This document shows positions 12,280 to 25,900 of a stretch of 64,000 nucleotides of DNA, in pieces. The stretch comes from Mimachlamys varia (taxonomy: Eukaryota; Mollusca; Bivalvia; Pectinida; Pectinidae): assembly GCA_947623455.1 (NCBI GenBank), contig OX392540.1:8945432-9009431 (forward strand). Direction: 5' to 3'. Below the pieces are notes generated by a model that saw nothing but the letters and a program-made list of their open reading frames with translations, was not told the DNA's origin and searched no databases. A program made the position numbers and the translations under genes. The number at the start of each line of letters is the position of its first letter. Position 1 is the stretch's first letter.

Positions 12280-15200
12280 ATGAAGTCTGCCAGTCCTGTA
12301 TTCAAAGTTTCCGTCCTGTCCTGTATTCAGAGTTTCCCTCCTGTCCTGTATTCAGAGTTTCCCTTCTGTCCTATTTACAGGAACACATGGAGTCTGCCTG
12401 TCCTGTATTCAGAGTTAACCTCCTTTCCTGTATTCAGAGTTTCCCTCCTTTCCTGTTTAAATGAACACATGAAGTCTGCCAGTCCTGTTTTAAGAGTTTC
12501 CCTCCTGTCCTGTTTACATAAACACATGGAGTCTGCCAGTTCTGTATTCAGTTTCCTTCCTGTCCTGTTTACATAAACACATGGAGTCTGCCAGTTCTGT
12601 ATTCAGAGTTTCCCTCCTGTCCTGTTCACATGAACACATGAAGTCTGCCTGTCCTGTATTCAAAGTTTCCCTCCTGTTCTGTTTACATGAACACATGAAG
12701 TCTGCCAGTCCTGTATCCAGAGTTTCCCTCCAGTCCTGTATTCAGACTTTCCCTCCTGTCTTGTTTACATGAACACATGAAGTCTGCCTGTCCTGTATTC
12801 AGAGTTTCCCTCCTGTCTTGTATTCAGAGTTTCCCTCCTGTCCTGTTTAGACGAACACATTAAGTCTGCCAGTCCTGTATTCAAAGTTTACCTCCTGTCC
12901 TGTATTCAGAATTTCCCTCCTGTCCTGTTTACATGAACAAATGAAGTCTGCCAGTCCTGTATTCCAAGTTTCCGTCCTGTCCTGTATTCAGAGTTTCCCT
13001 CCTGTCCTGTATTCAGAGTTTCCCTCCTGTCCTGTTTACAGGAACACATGAAGTCTGCCAGTCCTGTATTCAGAGTTTCCCTCCTGTCCTGTTTAAATGA
13101 ACACATGGAGTCTGCCTGTCCTGTATTCAGAGTTTCCCTCCTGTCTTGTATTCAGAGTTTCCCTCCTGTCCTGTTTAGACGAACACATTAAGTCTGCCAG
13201 TCCTGTATTCAAAGTTTACCTCCTGTCCTGTATTCAGAATTTCCCTCCTGTCCTGTTTACATGAACAAATGAAGTCTGCCAGTCCTGTATTCCAAGTTTC
13301 CGTCCTGTCCTGTATTCAGAGTTTCCCTCCTGTCCTGTTTACACGAACACATTAAGTCTGCCAGTCCTGTATTCAGAGTTTCCCTCCTGTCCTGTATTCA
13401 GAGTTTCCCTCCTTTCCTGTTTACAGGAACACATGAAGTCTGCCTGTCCTGTATTCAGAGTTTCCCTCTTGTTCTGTTTACACGAACACATGAAGTCTGC
13501 CAGTCCTGTATTCAGTGTTTCCCTCCTGTCCTGTATACATGAACACATGGAGTCTGCCTGTCCTGTATTCAAAGTTTCGCTCCTGTTCTGTTGACATGAA
13601 CACATGAAGTCTGCCAGTCCTGTATTCAGCGTTTCCCTCCTGTCTTGTTTACATGAACACATGTAGTCTGCCTGTCCTGTATTCAGAGTTTCCCTTCTTT
13701 CCTGTATTCAGAGTTTACCTCCTTTCCTGTTTACATGAAAACATGAAGTCTGTCTGTCCTGTATTCAGAGTTTCCCTCCTGTTCTGTTTACATGAACACA
13801 TGAAGTCTGCCTGTCCTGTATTCAAAGTTTCCCTCCTGTTCTGTTTACATGAACACATGAAGTCTGCCAGTCCTGTATCCAGAGTTTCCCTCCAGTCCTG
13901 TATTCAGACTTTCCCTCCTGTCTTGTTTACATGAACACATGAAGTCTGCCTGTCCTGTATTCAGAGTTTCTCTTCTTTCCTGTATTCAGAGTTTACCTCC
14001 TTTCCTGTTTACATGAAAACATGAAGTCTGTCTGTCCTGTATTCAGAGTTTCCCTCCTGTTCTGTTTACATGAACACATGAAGTCTGCCTGTCCTGTATT
14101 CAAAGTTTCCCTCCTGTTCTGTTTACATGAACACATGAAGTCTGCCAGTCCTGTATCCTGAGTTTCCCTCCAGTCCTGTATTCAGACTTTCCCTCCTGTC
14201 TTGTTTACATGAACACATGAAGTCTGCCTGTCCTGTATTCAGAGTTTCTCTTCTTTCCTGTATTCAGAGTTTCCCTCCTTTCCTGTTTACATGAAAACAT
14301 GAAGTCTGTCTGTCCTGTATTCAGAGATTCCCTCTTGTCTTGTTTACATGAACACATGGAGTCTGCCTGTCCTGTATTCAGAGTTTCCCTCCTGTCTTGT
14401 ATTCAGAGTTTCCCTCCTGTCCTGTTTAGACGAAAACATTAAGTCTGCCAGTCCTGTATTCAGAGTTTCCCTCCTGTCTTGTATTTAGAGTTTCCCTCCT
14501 GTCCTGTTAACACGAACACATAAAGTCTCTCAGTCCTGTATACAGAGTTTCCATCCTGTCCTGTATTCAGAGTTTCCCTCCTGTCCTGTTTACATGAACA
14601 CATGAAGTCTGCCAGTCCTGTATTCAAAGTTTCCGTCCTGTCCTGTATTCAGAGTTTCCCTCCTGTCCTGTATTCAGAGTTTCCCTTCTGTCCTATTTAC
14701 AGGAACACATGGAGTCTGCCTGTCCTGTATTCAGAGTTAACCTCCTTTCCTGTATTCAGAGTTTCCCTCCTTTCCTGTTTAAATGAACACATGAAGTCTG
14801 CCAGTCCTGTTTTAAGAGTTTCCCTCCTGTCCTGTTTACATAAACACATGGAGTCTGCCAGTTCTGTATTCAGTTTCCTTCCTGTCCTGTTTACATAAAC
14901 ACATGGAGTCTGCCAGTTCTGTATTCAGAGTTTCCCTCCTGTCCTGTTCACATGAACACATGAAGTCTGCCTGTCCTGTATTCAAAGTTTCCCTCCTGTT
15001 CTGTTTACATGAACACATGAAGTCTGCCAGTCCTGTATCCAGAGTTTCCCTCCAGTCCTGTATTCAGACTTTCCCTCCTGTCTTGTTTACATGAACACAT
15101 GAAGTCTGCCTGTCCTGTATTCAGAGTTTCCCTCCTGTCTTGTATTCAGAGTTTCCCTCCTGTCCTGTTTAGACGAACACATTAAGTCTGCCAGTCCTGT

Positions 15201-16923
15201 ATTCAAAGTTTACCTCCTGTCCTGTATTCAGAATTTCCCTCCTGTCCTGTTTACATGAACAAATGAAGTCTGCCAGTCCTGTATTCCAAGTTTCCGTCCT
15301 GTCCTGTATTCAGAGTTTCCCTCCTGTCCTGTATTCAGAGTTTCCCTCCTGTCCTGTTTACAGGAACACATGAAGTCTGCCAGTCCTGTATTCAGAGTTT
15401 CCCTCCTGTCCTGTTTAAATGAACACATGGAGTCTGCCTGTCCTGTATTCAGAGTTTCCCTCCTGTCTTGTATTCAGAGTTTCCCTCCTGTCCTGTTTAG
15501 ACGAACACATTAAGTCTGCCAGTCCTGTATTCAAAGTTTACCTCCTGTCCTGTATTCAGAATTTCCCTCCTGTCCTGTTTACATGAACAAATGAAGTCTG
15601 CCAGTCCTGTATTCCAAGTTTCCGTCCTGTCCTGTATTCAGAGTTTCCCTCCTGTCCTGTTTACACGAACACATTAAGTCTGCCAGTCCTGTATTCAGAG
15701 TTTCCCTCCTGTCCTGTATTCAGAGTTTCCCTCCTTTCCTGTTTACAGGAACACATGAAGTCTGCCTGTCCTGTATTCAGAGTTTCCCTCTTGTTCTGTT
15801 TACACGAACACATGAAGTCTGCCAGTCCTGTATTCAGTGTTTCCCTCCTGTCCTGTATACATGAACACATGGAGTCTGCCTGTCCTGTATTCAAAGTTTC
15901 GCTCCTGTTCTGTTGACATGAACACATGAAGTCTGCCAGTCCTGTATTCAGCGTTTCCCTCCTGTCTTGTTTACATGAACACATGTAGTCTGCCTGTCCT
16001 GTATTCAGAGTTTCCCTTCTTTCCTGTATTCAGAGTTTACCTCCTTTCCTGTTTACATGAAAACATGAAGTCTGTCTGTCCTGTATTCAGAGTTTCCCTC
16101 CTGTTCTGTTTACATGAACACATGAAGTCTGCCTGTCCTGTATTCAAAGTTTCCCTCCTGTTCTGTTTACATGAACACATGAAGTCTGCCAGTCCTGTAT
16201 CCAGAGTTTCCCTCCAGTCCTGTATTCAGACTTTCCCTCCTGTCTTGTTTACATGAACACATGAAGTCTGCCTGTCCTGTATTCAGAGTTTCTCTTCTTT
16301 CCTGTATTCAGAGTTTACCTCCTTTCCTGTTTACATGAAAACATGAAGTCTGTCTGTCCTGTATTCAGAGTTTCCCTCCTGTTCTGTTTACATGAACACA
16401 TGAAGTCTGCCTGTCCTGTATTCAAAGTTTCCCTCCTGTTCTGTTTACATGAACACATGAAGTCTGCCAGTCCTGTATCCTGAGTTTCCCTCCAGTCCTG
16501 TATTCAGACTTTCCCTCCTGTCTTGTTTACATGAACACATGAAGTCTGCCTGTCCTGTATTCAGAGTTTCTCTTCTTTCCTGTATTCAGAGTTTCCCTCC
16601 TTTCCTGTTTACATGAAAACATGAAGTCTGTCTGTCCTGTATTCAGAGATTCCCTCTTGTCTTGTTTACATGAACACATGGAGTCTGCCTGTCCTGTATT
16701 CAGAGTTTCCCTCCTGTCTTGTATTCAGAGTTTCCCTCCTGTCCTGTTTAGACGAAAACATTAAGTCTGCCAGTCCTGTATTCAGAGTTTCCCTCCTGTC
16801 TTGTATTTAGAGTTTCCCTCCTGTCCTGTTAACACGAACACATAAAGTCTCTCAGTCCTGTATACAGAGTTTCCATCCTGTCCTGTATTCAGAGTTTCCC
16901 TCCTGTCCTGTTTACATGAACAC
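12280..16923. repeat. Two tandem copies of a 2,322-bp higher-order repeat
   Basis: Landmarks at 12,280, 12,906, 13,339 and 13,653 recur 2,322 bp later at 14,602, 15,228, 15,661 and 15,975. The length fits 32 T and 52 S minus one 2-bp deletion. Private changes are shared by both copies: TGTATACATG in a T word (about 13,542 and 15,856) and a TTTCGCTCC S word (about 13,576 and 15,898). The same 2,322-bp spacing separates 19,850 from 22,172 and 20,476 from 22,798. Confidence 0.85.
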
Positions 16924-19900
16924 ATGAAGTCTGCCAGTCCTGTATTCAAAGTTTCCGTCCTGTCCTGTATTCAGAGTTTCCCTCCTGTCCTGTATTCAGA
17001 GTTTCCCTTCTGTCCTATTTACAGGAACACATGGAGTCTGCCTGTCCTGTATTCAGAGTTAACCTCCTTTCCTGTATTCGGAGTTTCCCTCCTTTCCTGT
17101 TTACATGAACACATGAAGTCTGCCAGTCCTGTTTTAAGAGTTTCCCTCCTGTCCTGTTTACATAAACACATGGAGTCTGCCAGTTCTGTATTCAGTTTCC
17201 TTCCTGTCCTGTTTACATAAACACATGGAGTCTGCCAGTTCTGTATTCAGAGTTTCCCTCCTGTCCTGTTCACATGAACGCATGAAGTCTGCCTGTCCTG
17301 TATTCAAAGTTTCCCTCCTGTTCTGTTTACATGAACACATGAAGTCTGCCAGTCCTGTATCCAGAGTTTCCCTCCAGTCCTGTATTCAGACTTTCCCTCC
17401 TGTCTTGTTTACATGAACACATGAAGTCTGCCTGTCCTGTATTCAGAGTTTCTCTTCTTTCCTGTATTCAGAGTTTACCTCCTTTCCTGTTTACATGAAA
17501 ACATGAAGTCTGTCTGTCCTGTATTCAGAGTTTCCCTCCTGTTCTGTTTACATGAACACATGAAGTCTGCCTGTCCTGTATTCAAAGTTTCCCTCCTGTT
17601 CTGTTTACATGAACACATGAAGTCTGCCAGTCCTGTATCCTGAGTTTCCCTCCAGTCCTGTATTCAGACTTTCCCTCCTGTCTTGTTTACATGAACACAT
17701 GAAGTCTGCCTGTCCGGTATTCAGAGTTTCTCTTCTTTCCTGTATTCAGAGTTTCCCTCCTTTCCTGTTTACATGAAAACATGAAGTCTGTCTGTCCTGT
17801 ATTCAGAGTTTCCCTCTTGTCTTGTTTACATGAACACATGGAGTCTGCCTGTCCTGTATTCAGAGTTTCCCTCCTGTCTTGTATTCAGAGTTTCCCTCCT
17901 GTCCTGTTTAGACGAAAACATTAAGTCTGCCAGTCCTGTATTCAGAGTTTCCCTCCTGTCTTGTATTTAGAGTTTCCCTCCTGTCCTGTTAACACGAACA
18001 CATAAAGTCTCTCAGTCCTGTATACAGAGTTTCCATCCTGTCCTGTATTCAGAGTTTCCCTCCTGTCCTGTTTACATGAACACATGAAGTCTGCCAGTCC
18101 TGTATTCAAAGTTTCCGTCCTGTCCTGTATTCAGAGTTTCCCTCCTGTCCTGTATTCAGAGTTTCCCTTCTGTCCTATTTACAGGAACACATGGAGTCTG
18201 CCTGTCCTGTATTCAGAGTTAACCTCCTTTCCTGTATTCAGAGTTTCCCTCCTTTCCTGTTTAAATGAACACATGAAGTCTGCCAGTCCTGTTTTAAGAG
18301 TTTCCCTCCTGTCCTGTTTACATAAACACATGGAGTCTGCCAGTTCTGTATTCAGTTTCCTTCCTGTCCTGTTTACATAAACACATGGAGTCTGCCAGTT
18401 CTGTATTCAGAGTTTCCCTCCTGTCCTGTTCACATGAACACATGAAGTCTGCCTGTCCTGTATTCAAAGTTTCCCTCCTGTTCTGTTTACATGAACACAT
18501 GAAGTCTGCCAGTCCTGTATCCAGAGTTTCCCTCCAGTCCTGTATTCAGACTTTCCCTCCTGTCTTGTTTACATGAACACATGAAGTCTGCCTGTCCTGT
18601 ATTCAGAGTTTCCCTCCTGTCTTGTATTCAGAGTTTCCCTCCTGTCCTGTTTAGACGAACACATTAAGTCTGCCAGTCCTGTATTCAAAGTTTACCTCCT
18701 GTCCTGTATTCAGAATTTCCCTCCTGTCCTGTTTACATGAACAAATGAAGTCTGCCAGTCCTGTATTCCAAGTTTCCGTCCTGTCCTGTATTCAGAGTTT
18801 CCCTCCTGTCCTGTATTCAGAGTTTCCCTCCTGTCCTGTTTACAGGAACACATGAAGTCTGCCAGTCCTGTATTCAGAGTTTCCCTCCTGTCCTGTTTAA
18901 ATGAACACATGGAGTCTGCCTGTCCTGTATTCAGAGTTTCCCTCCTGTCTTGTATTCAGAGTTTCCCTCCTGTCCTGTTTAGACGAACACATTAAGTCTG
19001 CCAGTCCTGTATTCAAAGTTTACCTCCTGTCCTGTATTCAGAATTTCCCTCCTGTCCTGTTTACATGAACAAATGAAGTCTGCCAGTCCTGTATTCCAAG
19101 TTTCCGTCCTGTCCTGTATTCAGAGTTTCCCTCCTGTCCTGTTTACACGAACACATTAAGTCTGCCAGTCCTGTATTCAGAGTTTCCCTCCTGTCCTGTA
19201 TTCAGAGTTTCCCTCCTTTCCTGTTTACAGGAACACATGAAGTCTGCCTGTCCTGTATTCAGAGTTTCCCTCTTGTTCTGTTTACACGAACACATGAAGT
19301 CTGCCAGTCCTGTATTCAGTGTTTCCCTCCTGTCCTGTTTACATGAACACATGGAGTCTGCCTGTCCTGTATTCAAAGTTTCCCTCCTGTTCTGTTGACA
19401 TGAACACATGAAGTCTGCCAGTCCTGTATTCAGCGTTTCCCTCCTGTCTTGTTTACATGAACACATGTAGTCTGCCTGTCCTGTATTCAGAGTTTCCCTT
19501 CTTTCCTGTATTCAGAGTTTACCTCCTTTCCTGTTTACATGAAAACATGAAGTCTGTCTGTCCTGTATTCAGAGTTTCCCTCTTGTCTTGTTTACATGAA
19601 CACATGGAGTCTGCCTGTCCTGTATTCAGAGTTTCCCTCCTGTCTTGTATTCAGAGTTTCCCTCCTGTCCTGTTTAGACGAAAACATTAAGTCTGCCAGT
19701 CCTGTATTCAGAGTTTCCCTCCTGTCTTGTATTTAGAGTTTCCCTCCTGTCCTGTTAACACGAACACATAAAGTCTCTCAGTCCTGTATACAGAGTTTCC
19801 ATCCTGTCCTGTATTCAGAGTTTCCCTCCTGTCCTGTTTACATGAACACATGAAGTCTGCCAGTCCTGTATTCAAAGTTTCCGTCCTGTCCTGTATTCAG

Positions 19901-22900
19901 AGTTTCCCTCCTGTCCTGTATTCAGAGTTTCCCTTCTGTCCTATTTACAGGAACACATGGAGTCTGCCTGTCCTGTATTCAGAGTTAACCTCCTTTCCTG
20001 TATTCAGAGTTTCCCTCCTTTCCTGTTTAAATGAACACATGAAGTCTGCCAGTCCTGTTTTAAGAGTTTCCCTCCTGTCCTGTTTACATAAACACATGGA
20101 GTCTGCCAGTTCTGTATTCAGTTTCCTTCCTGTCCTGTTTACATAAACACATGGAGTCTGCCAGTTCTGTATTCAGAGTTTCCCTCCTGTCCTGTTCACA
20201 TGAACACATGAAGTCTGCCTGTCCTGTATTCAAAGTTTCCCTCCTGTTCTGTTTACATGAACACATGAAGTCTGCCAGTCCTGTATCCAGAGTTTCCCTC
20301 CAGTCCTGTATTCAGACTTTCCCTCCTGTCTTGTTTACATGAACACATGAAGTCTGCCTGTCCTGTATTCAGAGTTTCCCTCCTGTCTTGTATTCAGAGT
20401 TTCCCTCCTGTCCTGTTTAGACGAACACATTAAGTCTGCCAGTCCTGTATTCAAAGTTTACCTCCTGTCCTGTATTCAGAATTTCCCTCCTGTCCTGTTT
20501 ACATGAACAAATGAAGTCTGCCAGTCCTGTATTCCAAGTTTCCGTCCTGTCCTGTATTCAGAGTTTCCCTCCTGTCCTGTATTCAGAGTTTCCCTCCTGT
20601 CCTGTTTACAGGAACACATGAAGTCTGCCAGTCCTGTATTCAGAGTTTCCCTCCTGTCCTGTTTAAATGAACACATGGAGTCTGCCTGTCCTGTATTCAG
20701 AGTTTCCCTCCTGTCTTGTATTCAGAGTTTCCCTCCTGTCCTGTTTAGACGAACACATTAAGTCTGCCAGTCCTGTATTCAAAGTTTACCTCCTGTCCTG
20801 TATTCAGAATTTCCCTCCTGTCCTGTTTACATGAACAAATGAAGTCTGCCAGTCCTGTATTCCAAGTTTCCGTCCTGTCCTGTATTCAGAGTTTCCCTCC
20901 TGTCCTGTTTACACGAACACATTAAGTCTGCCAGTCCTGTATTCAGAGTTTCCCTCCTGTCCTGTATTCAGAGTTTCCCTCCTTTCCTGTTTACAGGAAC
21001 ACATGAAGTCTGCCTGTCCTGTATTCAGAGTTTCCCTCTTGTTCTGTTTACACGAACACATGAAGTCTGCCAGTCCTGTATTCAGTGTTTCCCTCCTGTC
21101 CTGTTTACATGAACACATGGAGTCTGCCTGTCCTGTATTCAAAGTTTCCCTCCTGTTCTGTTGACATGAACACATGAAGTCTGCCAGTCCTGTATTCAGC
21201 GTTTCCCTCCTGTCTTGTTTACATGAACACATGTAGTCTGCCTGTCCTGTATTCAGAGTTTCCCTTCTTTCCTGTATTCAGAGTTTACCTCCTTTCCTGT
21301 TTACATGAAAACATGAAGTCTGTCTGTCCTGTATTCAGAGTTTCCCTCCTGTTCTGTTTACATGAACACATGAAGTCTGCCTGTCCTGTATTCAAAGTTT
21401 CCCTCCTGTTCTGTTTACATGAACACATGAAGTCTGCCAGTCCTGTATCCAGAGTTTCCCTCCAGTCCTGTATTCAGACTTTCCCTCCTGTCTTGTTTAC
21501 ATGAACACATGAAGTCTGCCTGTCCTGTATTCAGAGTTTCTCTTTTTTCCTGTATTCAGAGTTTACCTCCTTTCCTGTTTACATGAAAACATGAAGTCTG
21601 TCTGTCCTGTATTCAGAGTTTCCCTCCTGTTCTGTTTACATAAACACATGAAGTCTGCCTGTCCTGTATTCAAAGTTTCCCTCCTGTTCTGTTTACATGA
21701 ACACATGAAGTCTGCCAGTCCTGTATCCTGAGTTTCCCTCCAGTCCTGTATTCAGACTTTCCCTCCTGTCTTGTTTACATGAACACATGAAGTCTGCCTG
21801 TCCTGTATTCAGAGTTTCTCTTCTTTCCTGTATTCAGAGTTTCCCTCCTTTCCTGTTTACATGAAAACATGAAGTCTGTCTGTCCTGTATTCAGAGATTC
21901 CCTCTTGTCTTGTTTACATGAACACATGGAGTCTGCCTGTCCTGTATTCAGAGTTTCCCTCCTGTCTTGTATTCAGAGTTTCCCTCCTGTCCTGTTTAGA
22001 CGAAAACATTAAGTCTGCCAGTCCTGTATTCAGAGTTTCCCTCCTGTCTTGTATTTAGAGTTTCCCTCCTGTCCTGTTAACACGAACACATAAAGTCTCT
22101 CAGTCCTGTATACAGAGTTTCCATCCTGTCCTGTATTCAGAGTTTCCCTCCTGTCCTGTTTACATGAACACATGAAGTCTGCCAGTCCTGTATTCAAAGT
22201 TTCCGTCCTGTCCTGTATTCAGAGTTTCCCTCCTGTCCTGTATTCAGAGTTTCCCTTCTGTCCTATTTACAGGAACACATGGAGTCTGCCTGTCCTGTAT
22301 TCAGAGTTAACCTCCTTTCCTGTATTCAGAGTTTCCCTCCTTTCCTGTTTACATGAACACATGAAGTCTGCCAGTCCTGTTTTAAGAGTTTCCCTCCTGT
22401 CCTGTTTACATAAACACATGGAGTCTGCCAGTTCTGTATTCAGTTTCCTTCCTGTCCTGTTTACATAAACACATGGAGTCTGCCAGTTCTGTATTCAGAG
22501 TTTCCCTCCTGTCCTGTTCACATGAACGCATGAAGTCTGCCTGTCCTGTATTCAAAGTTTCCCTCCTGTTCTGTTTACATGAACACATGAAGTCTGCCAG
22601 TCCTGTATCCAGAGTTTCCCTCCAGTCCTGTATTCAGACTTTCCCTCCTGTCTTGTTTACATGAACACATGAAGTCTGCCTGTCCTGTATTCAGAGTTTC
22701 CCTCCTGTCTTGTATTCAGAGTTTCCCTCCTGTCCTGTTTAGACGAACACATTAAGTCTGCCAGTCCTGTATTCAAAGTTTACCTCCTGTCCTGTATTCA
22801 GAATTTCCCTCCTGTCCTGTTTACATGAACAAATGAAGTCTGCCAGTCCTGTATTCCAAGTTTCCGTCCTGTCCTGTATTCAGAGTTTCCCTCCTGTCCT

Positions 22901-25900
22901 GTATTCAGAGTTTCCCTCCTGTCCTGTTTACAGGAACACATGAAGTCTGCCAGTCCTGTATTCAGAGTTTCCCTCCTGTCCTGTTTAAATGAACACATGG
23001 AGTCTGCCTGTCCTGTATTCAGAGTTTCCCTCCTGTCTTGTATTCAGAGTTTCCCTCCTGTCCTGTTTAGACGAACACATTAAGTCTGCCAGTCCTGTAT
23101 TCAAAGTTTACCTCCTGTCCTGTATTCAGAATTTCCCTCCTGTCCTGTTTACATGAACAAATGAAGTCTGCCAGTCCTGTATTCCAAGTTTCCGTCCTGT
23201 CCTGTATTCAGAGTTTCCCTCCTGTCCTGTTTACACGAACACATTAAGTCTGCCAGTCCTGTATTCAGAGTTTCCCTCCTGTCCTGTATTCAGAGTTTCC
23301 CTCCTTTCCTGTTTACAGGAACACATGAAGTCTGCCTGTCCTGTATTCAGAGTTTCCCTCTTGTTCTGTTTACACGAACACATGAAGTCTGCCAGTCCTG
23401 TATTCAGTGTTCCCCTCCTGTCCTGTTTACATGAACACATGGAGTCTGCCTGTCCTGTATTCAAAGTTTCCCTCCTGTTCTGTTGACATGAACACATGAA
23501 GTCTGCCAGTCCTGTATTCAGCGTTTCCCTCCTGTCTTGTTTACATGAACACATGTAGTCTGCCTGTCCTGTATTCAGAGTTTCCCTTCTTTCCTGTATT
23601 CAGAGTTTACCTCCTTTCCTGTTTACATGAAAACATGAAGTCTGTCTGTCCTGTATTCAGAGTTTCCCTCCTGTTCTGTTTACATGAACACATGAAGTCT
23701 GCCTGTCCTGTATTCAAAGTTTCCCTCCTGTTCTGTTTACATGAACACATGAAGTCTGCCAGTCCTGTATCCAGAGTTTCCCTCCAGTCCTGTATTCAGA
23801 CTTTCCCTCCTGTCTTGTTTACATGAACACATGAAGTCTGCCTGTCCTGTATTCAGAGTTTCTCTTCTTTCCTGTATTCAGAGTTTACCTCCTTTCCTGT
23901 TTACATGAAAACATGAAGTCTGTCTGTCCTGTATTCAGAGTTTCCCTCCTGTTCTGTTTACATGAACACATGAAGTCTGCCTGTCCTGTATTCAAAGTTT
24001 CCCTCCTGTTCTGTTTACATGAACACATGAAGTCTGCCAGTCCTGTATCCTGAGTTTCCCTCCAGTCCTGTATTCAGACTTTCCCTCCTGTCTTGTTTAC
24101 ATGAACACATGAAGTCTGCCTGTCCTGTATTCAGAGTTTCTCTTCTTTCCTGTATTCAGAGTTTCCCTCCTTTCCTGTTTACATGAAAACATGAAGTCTG
24201 TCTGTCCTGTATTCAGAGTTTCCCTCTTGTCTTGTTTACATGAACACATGGAGTCTGCCTGTCCTGTATTCAGAGTTTCCCTCCTGTCTTGTATTCAGAG
24301 TTTCCCTCCTGTCCTGTTTAGACGAAAACATTAAGTCTGCCAGTCCTGTATTCAGAGTTTCCCTCCTGTCCTTTTCACATGAACACATGGAGTCTGCCTG
24401 TCCTGTATTCAAAGTTTCCCTCCTGTTCTGTTGACATGAACACATGAAGTCTGCCAGTCCTGTATTCAAAGTTTCCCTCCTGTCTTGTATTTAGAGTTTC
24501 CCTCCTGTCCTGTTAACACGAACACATAAAGTCTCTCAGTCCTGTATACAGAGTTTCCATCCTGTCCTGTATTCAGAGTTTCCCTCCTGTCCTGTTTACA
24601 TGAACACATGAAGTCTGCCAGTCCTGTATTCAAAGTTTCCGTCCTGTCCTGTATTCAGAGTTTCCCTCCTGTCCTGTATTAAGAGTTTCCCTTCTGTCCT
24701 ATTTACAGGAACACATGGAGTCTGCCTGTCCTGTATTCAGAGTTAACCTCCTTTCCTGTATTCAGAGTTTCCCTCCTTTCCTGTTTACATGAACACATGA
24801 AGTCTGCCAGTCCTGTTTTAAGAGTTTCCCTCCTGTCCTGTTTACATAAACACATGGAGTCTGCCAGTTCTGTATTCAGTTTCCTTCCTGTCCTGTTTAC
24901 ATAAACACATGGAGTCTGCCAGTTCTGTATTCAGAGTTTCCCTCCTGTCCTGTTCACATGAACACATGGAGTCTGCCTGTCCTGTATTCAAAGTTTCCCT
25001 CCTGTTCTGTTGACATGAACACATGAAGTCTGCCAGTCCTGTATTCAGAGTTTCCCTCCTTTCCTGTTTACATGAAAACATGAAGTCTGTCTGTTCTGTA
25101 TTCAGAGTTTCCCTCTTGTCTTGTTTACATGAAAACATGGAGTCTGCCTGTCCTGTATTCAGAGTTTCCCTCCTGTCTTGTATTCAGAGTTTCCCTCCTG
25201 TCCTGTTTAGACGAACACATTAAGTCTGCCAGTCCTGTATTCAAAGTTTACCTCCTGTCCTGTATTCAGAATTTCCCTCCTGTCCTGTTTACATGAACAA
25301 ATGAAGTCTGCCAGTCCTGTATTCCAAGTTTCCGTCCTGTCCTGTATTCAGAGTTTCCCTCCTGTCCTGTATTCAGAGTTTCCCTCCTGTCCTGTTTACA
25401 GGAACACATGAAGTCTGCCAGTCCTGTATTCAGAGTTTCCCTCCTGTCCTGTTTGAATGAACACATGGAGTCTGCTTGTCCTGTATTAAGAGTTTCCCTC
25501 CTGTCTTCTATTCAGAGTTTCCCTCCTGTCCTGTTTAGACGAACACATTAAGTCTGCCAGTCCTGTATTCAAAGTTTACCTCCTGTCCTGTATTCAGAAT
25601 TTCCCTCCTGTCCTGTTTACATGAACAAATGAAGTCTGCCAGTCCTGTATTCCAAGTTTCCGTCCTGTCCTGTATTCAGAGTTTCCCTCCTGTCCTGTTT
25701 ACACGAACACATTAAGTCTGCCAGTCCTGTATTCAGAGTTTCCCTCCTGTCCTGTATTCAGAGTTTCCCTCCTTTCCTGTTTACAGGAACACATAAAGTC
25801 TGCCTGTCCTGTATTCAGAGTTTCCCTCTTGTTCTGTTTACACGAACACATGGAGTCTGCCTGTCCTGTATTCAAAGTTTCCCTCCTGTTCTGTTGACAT

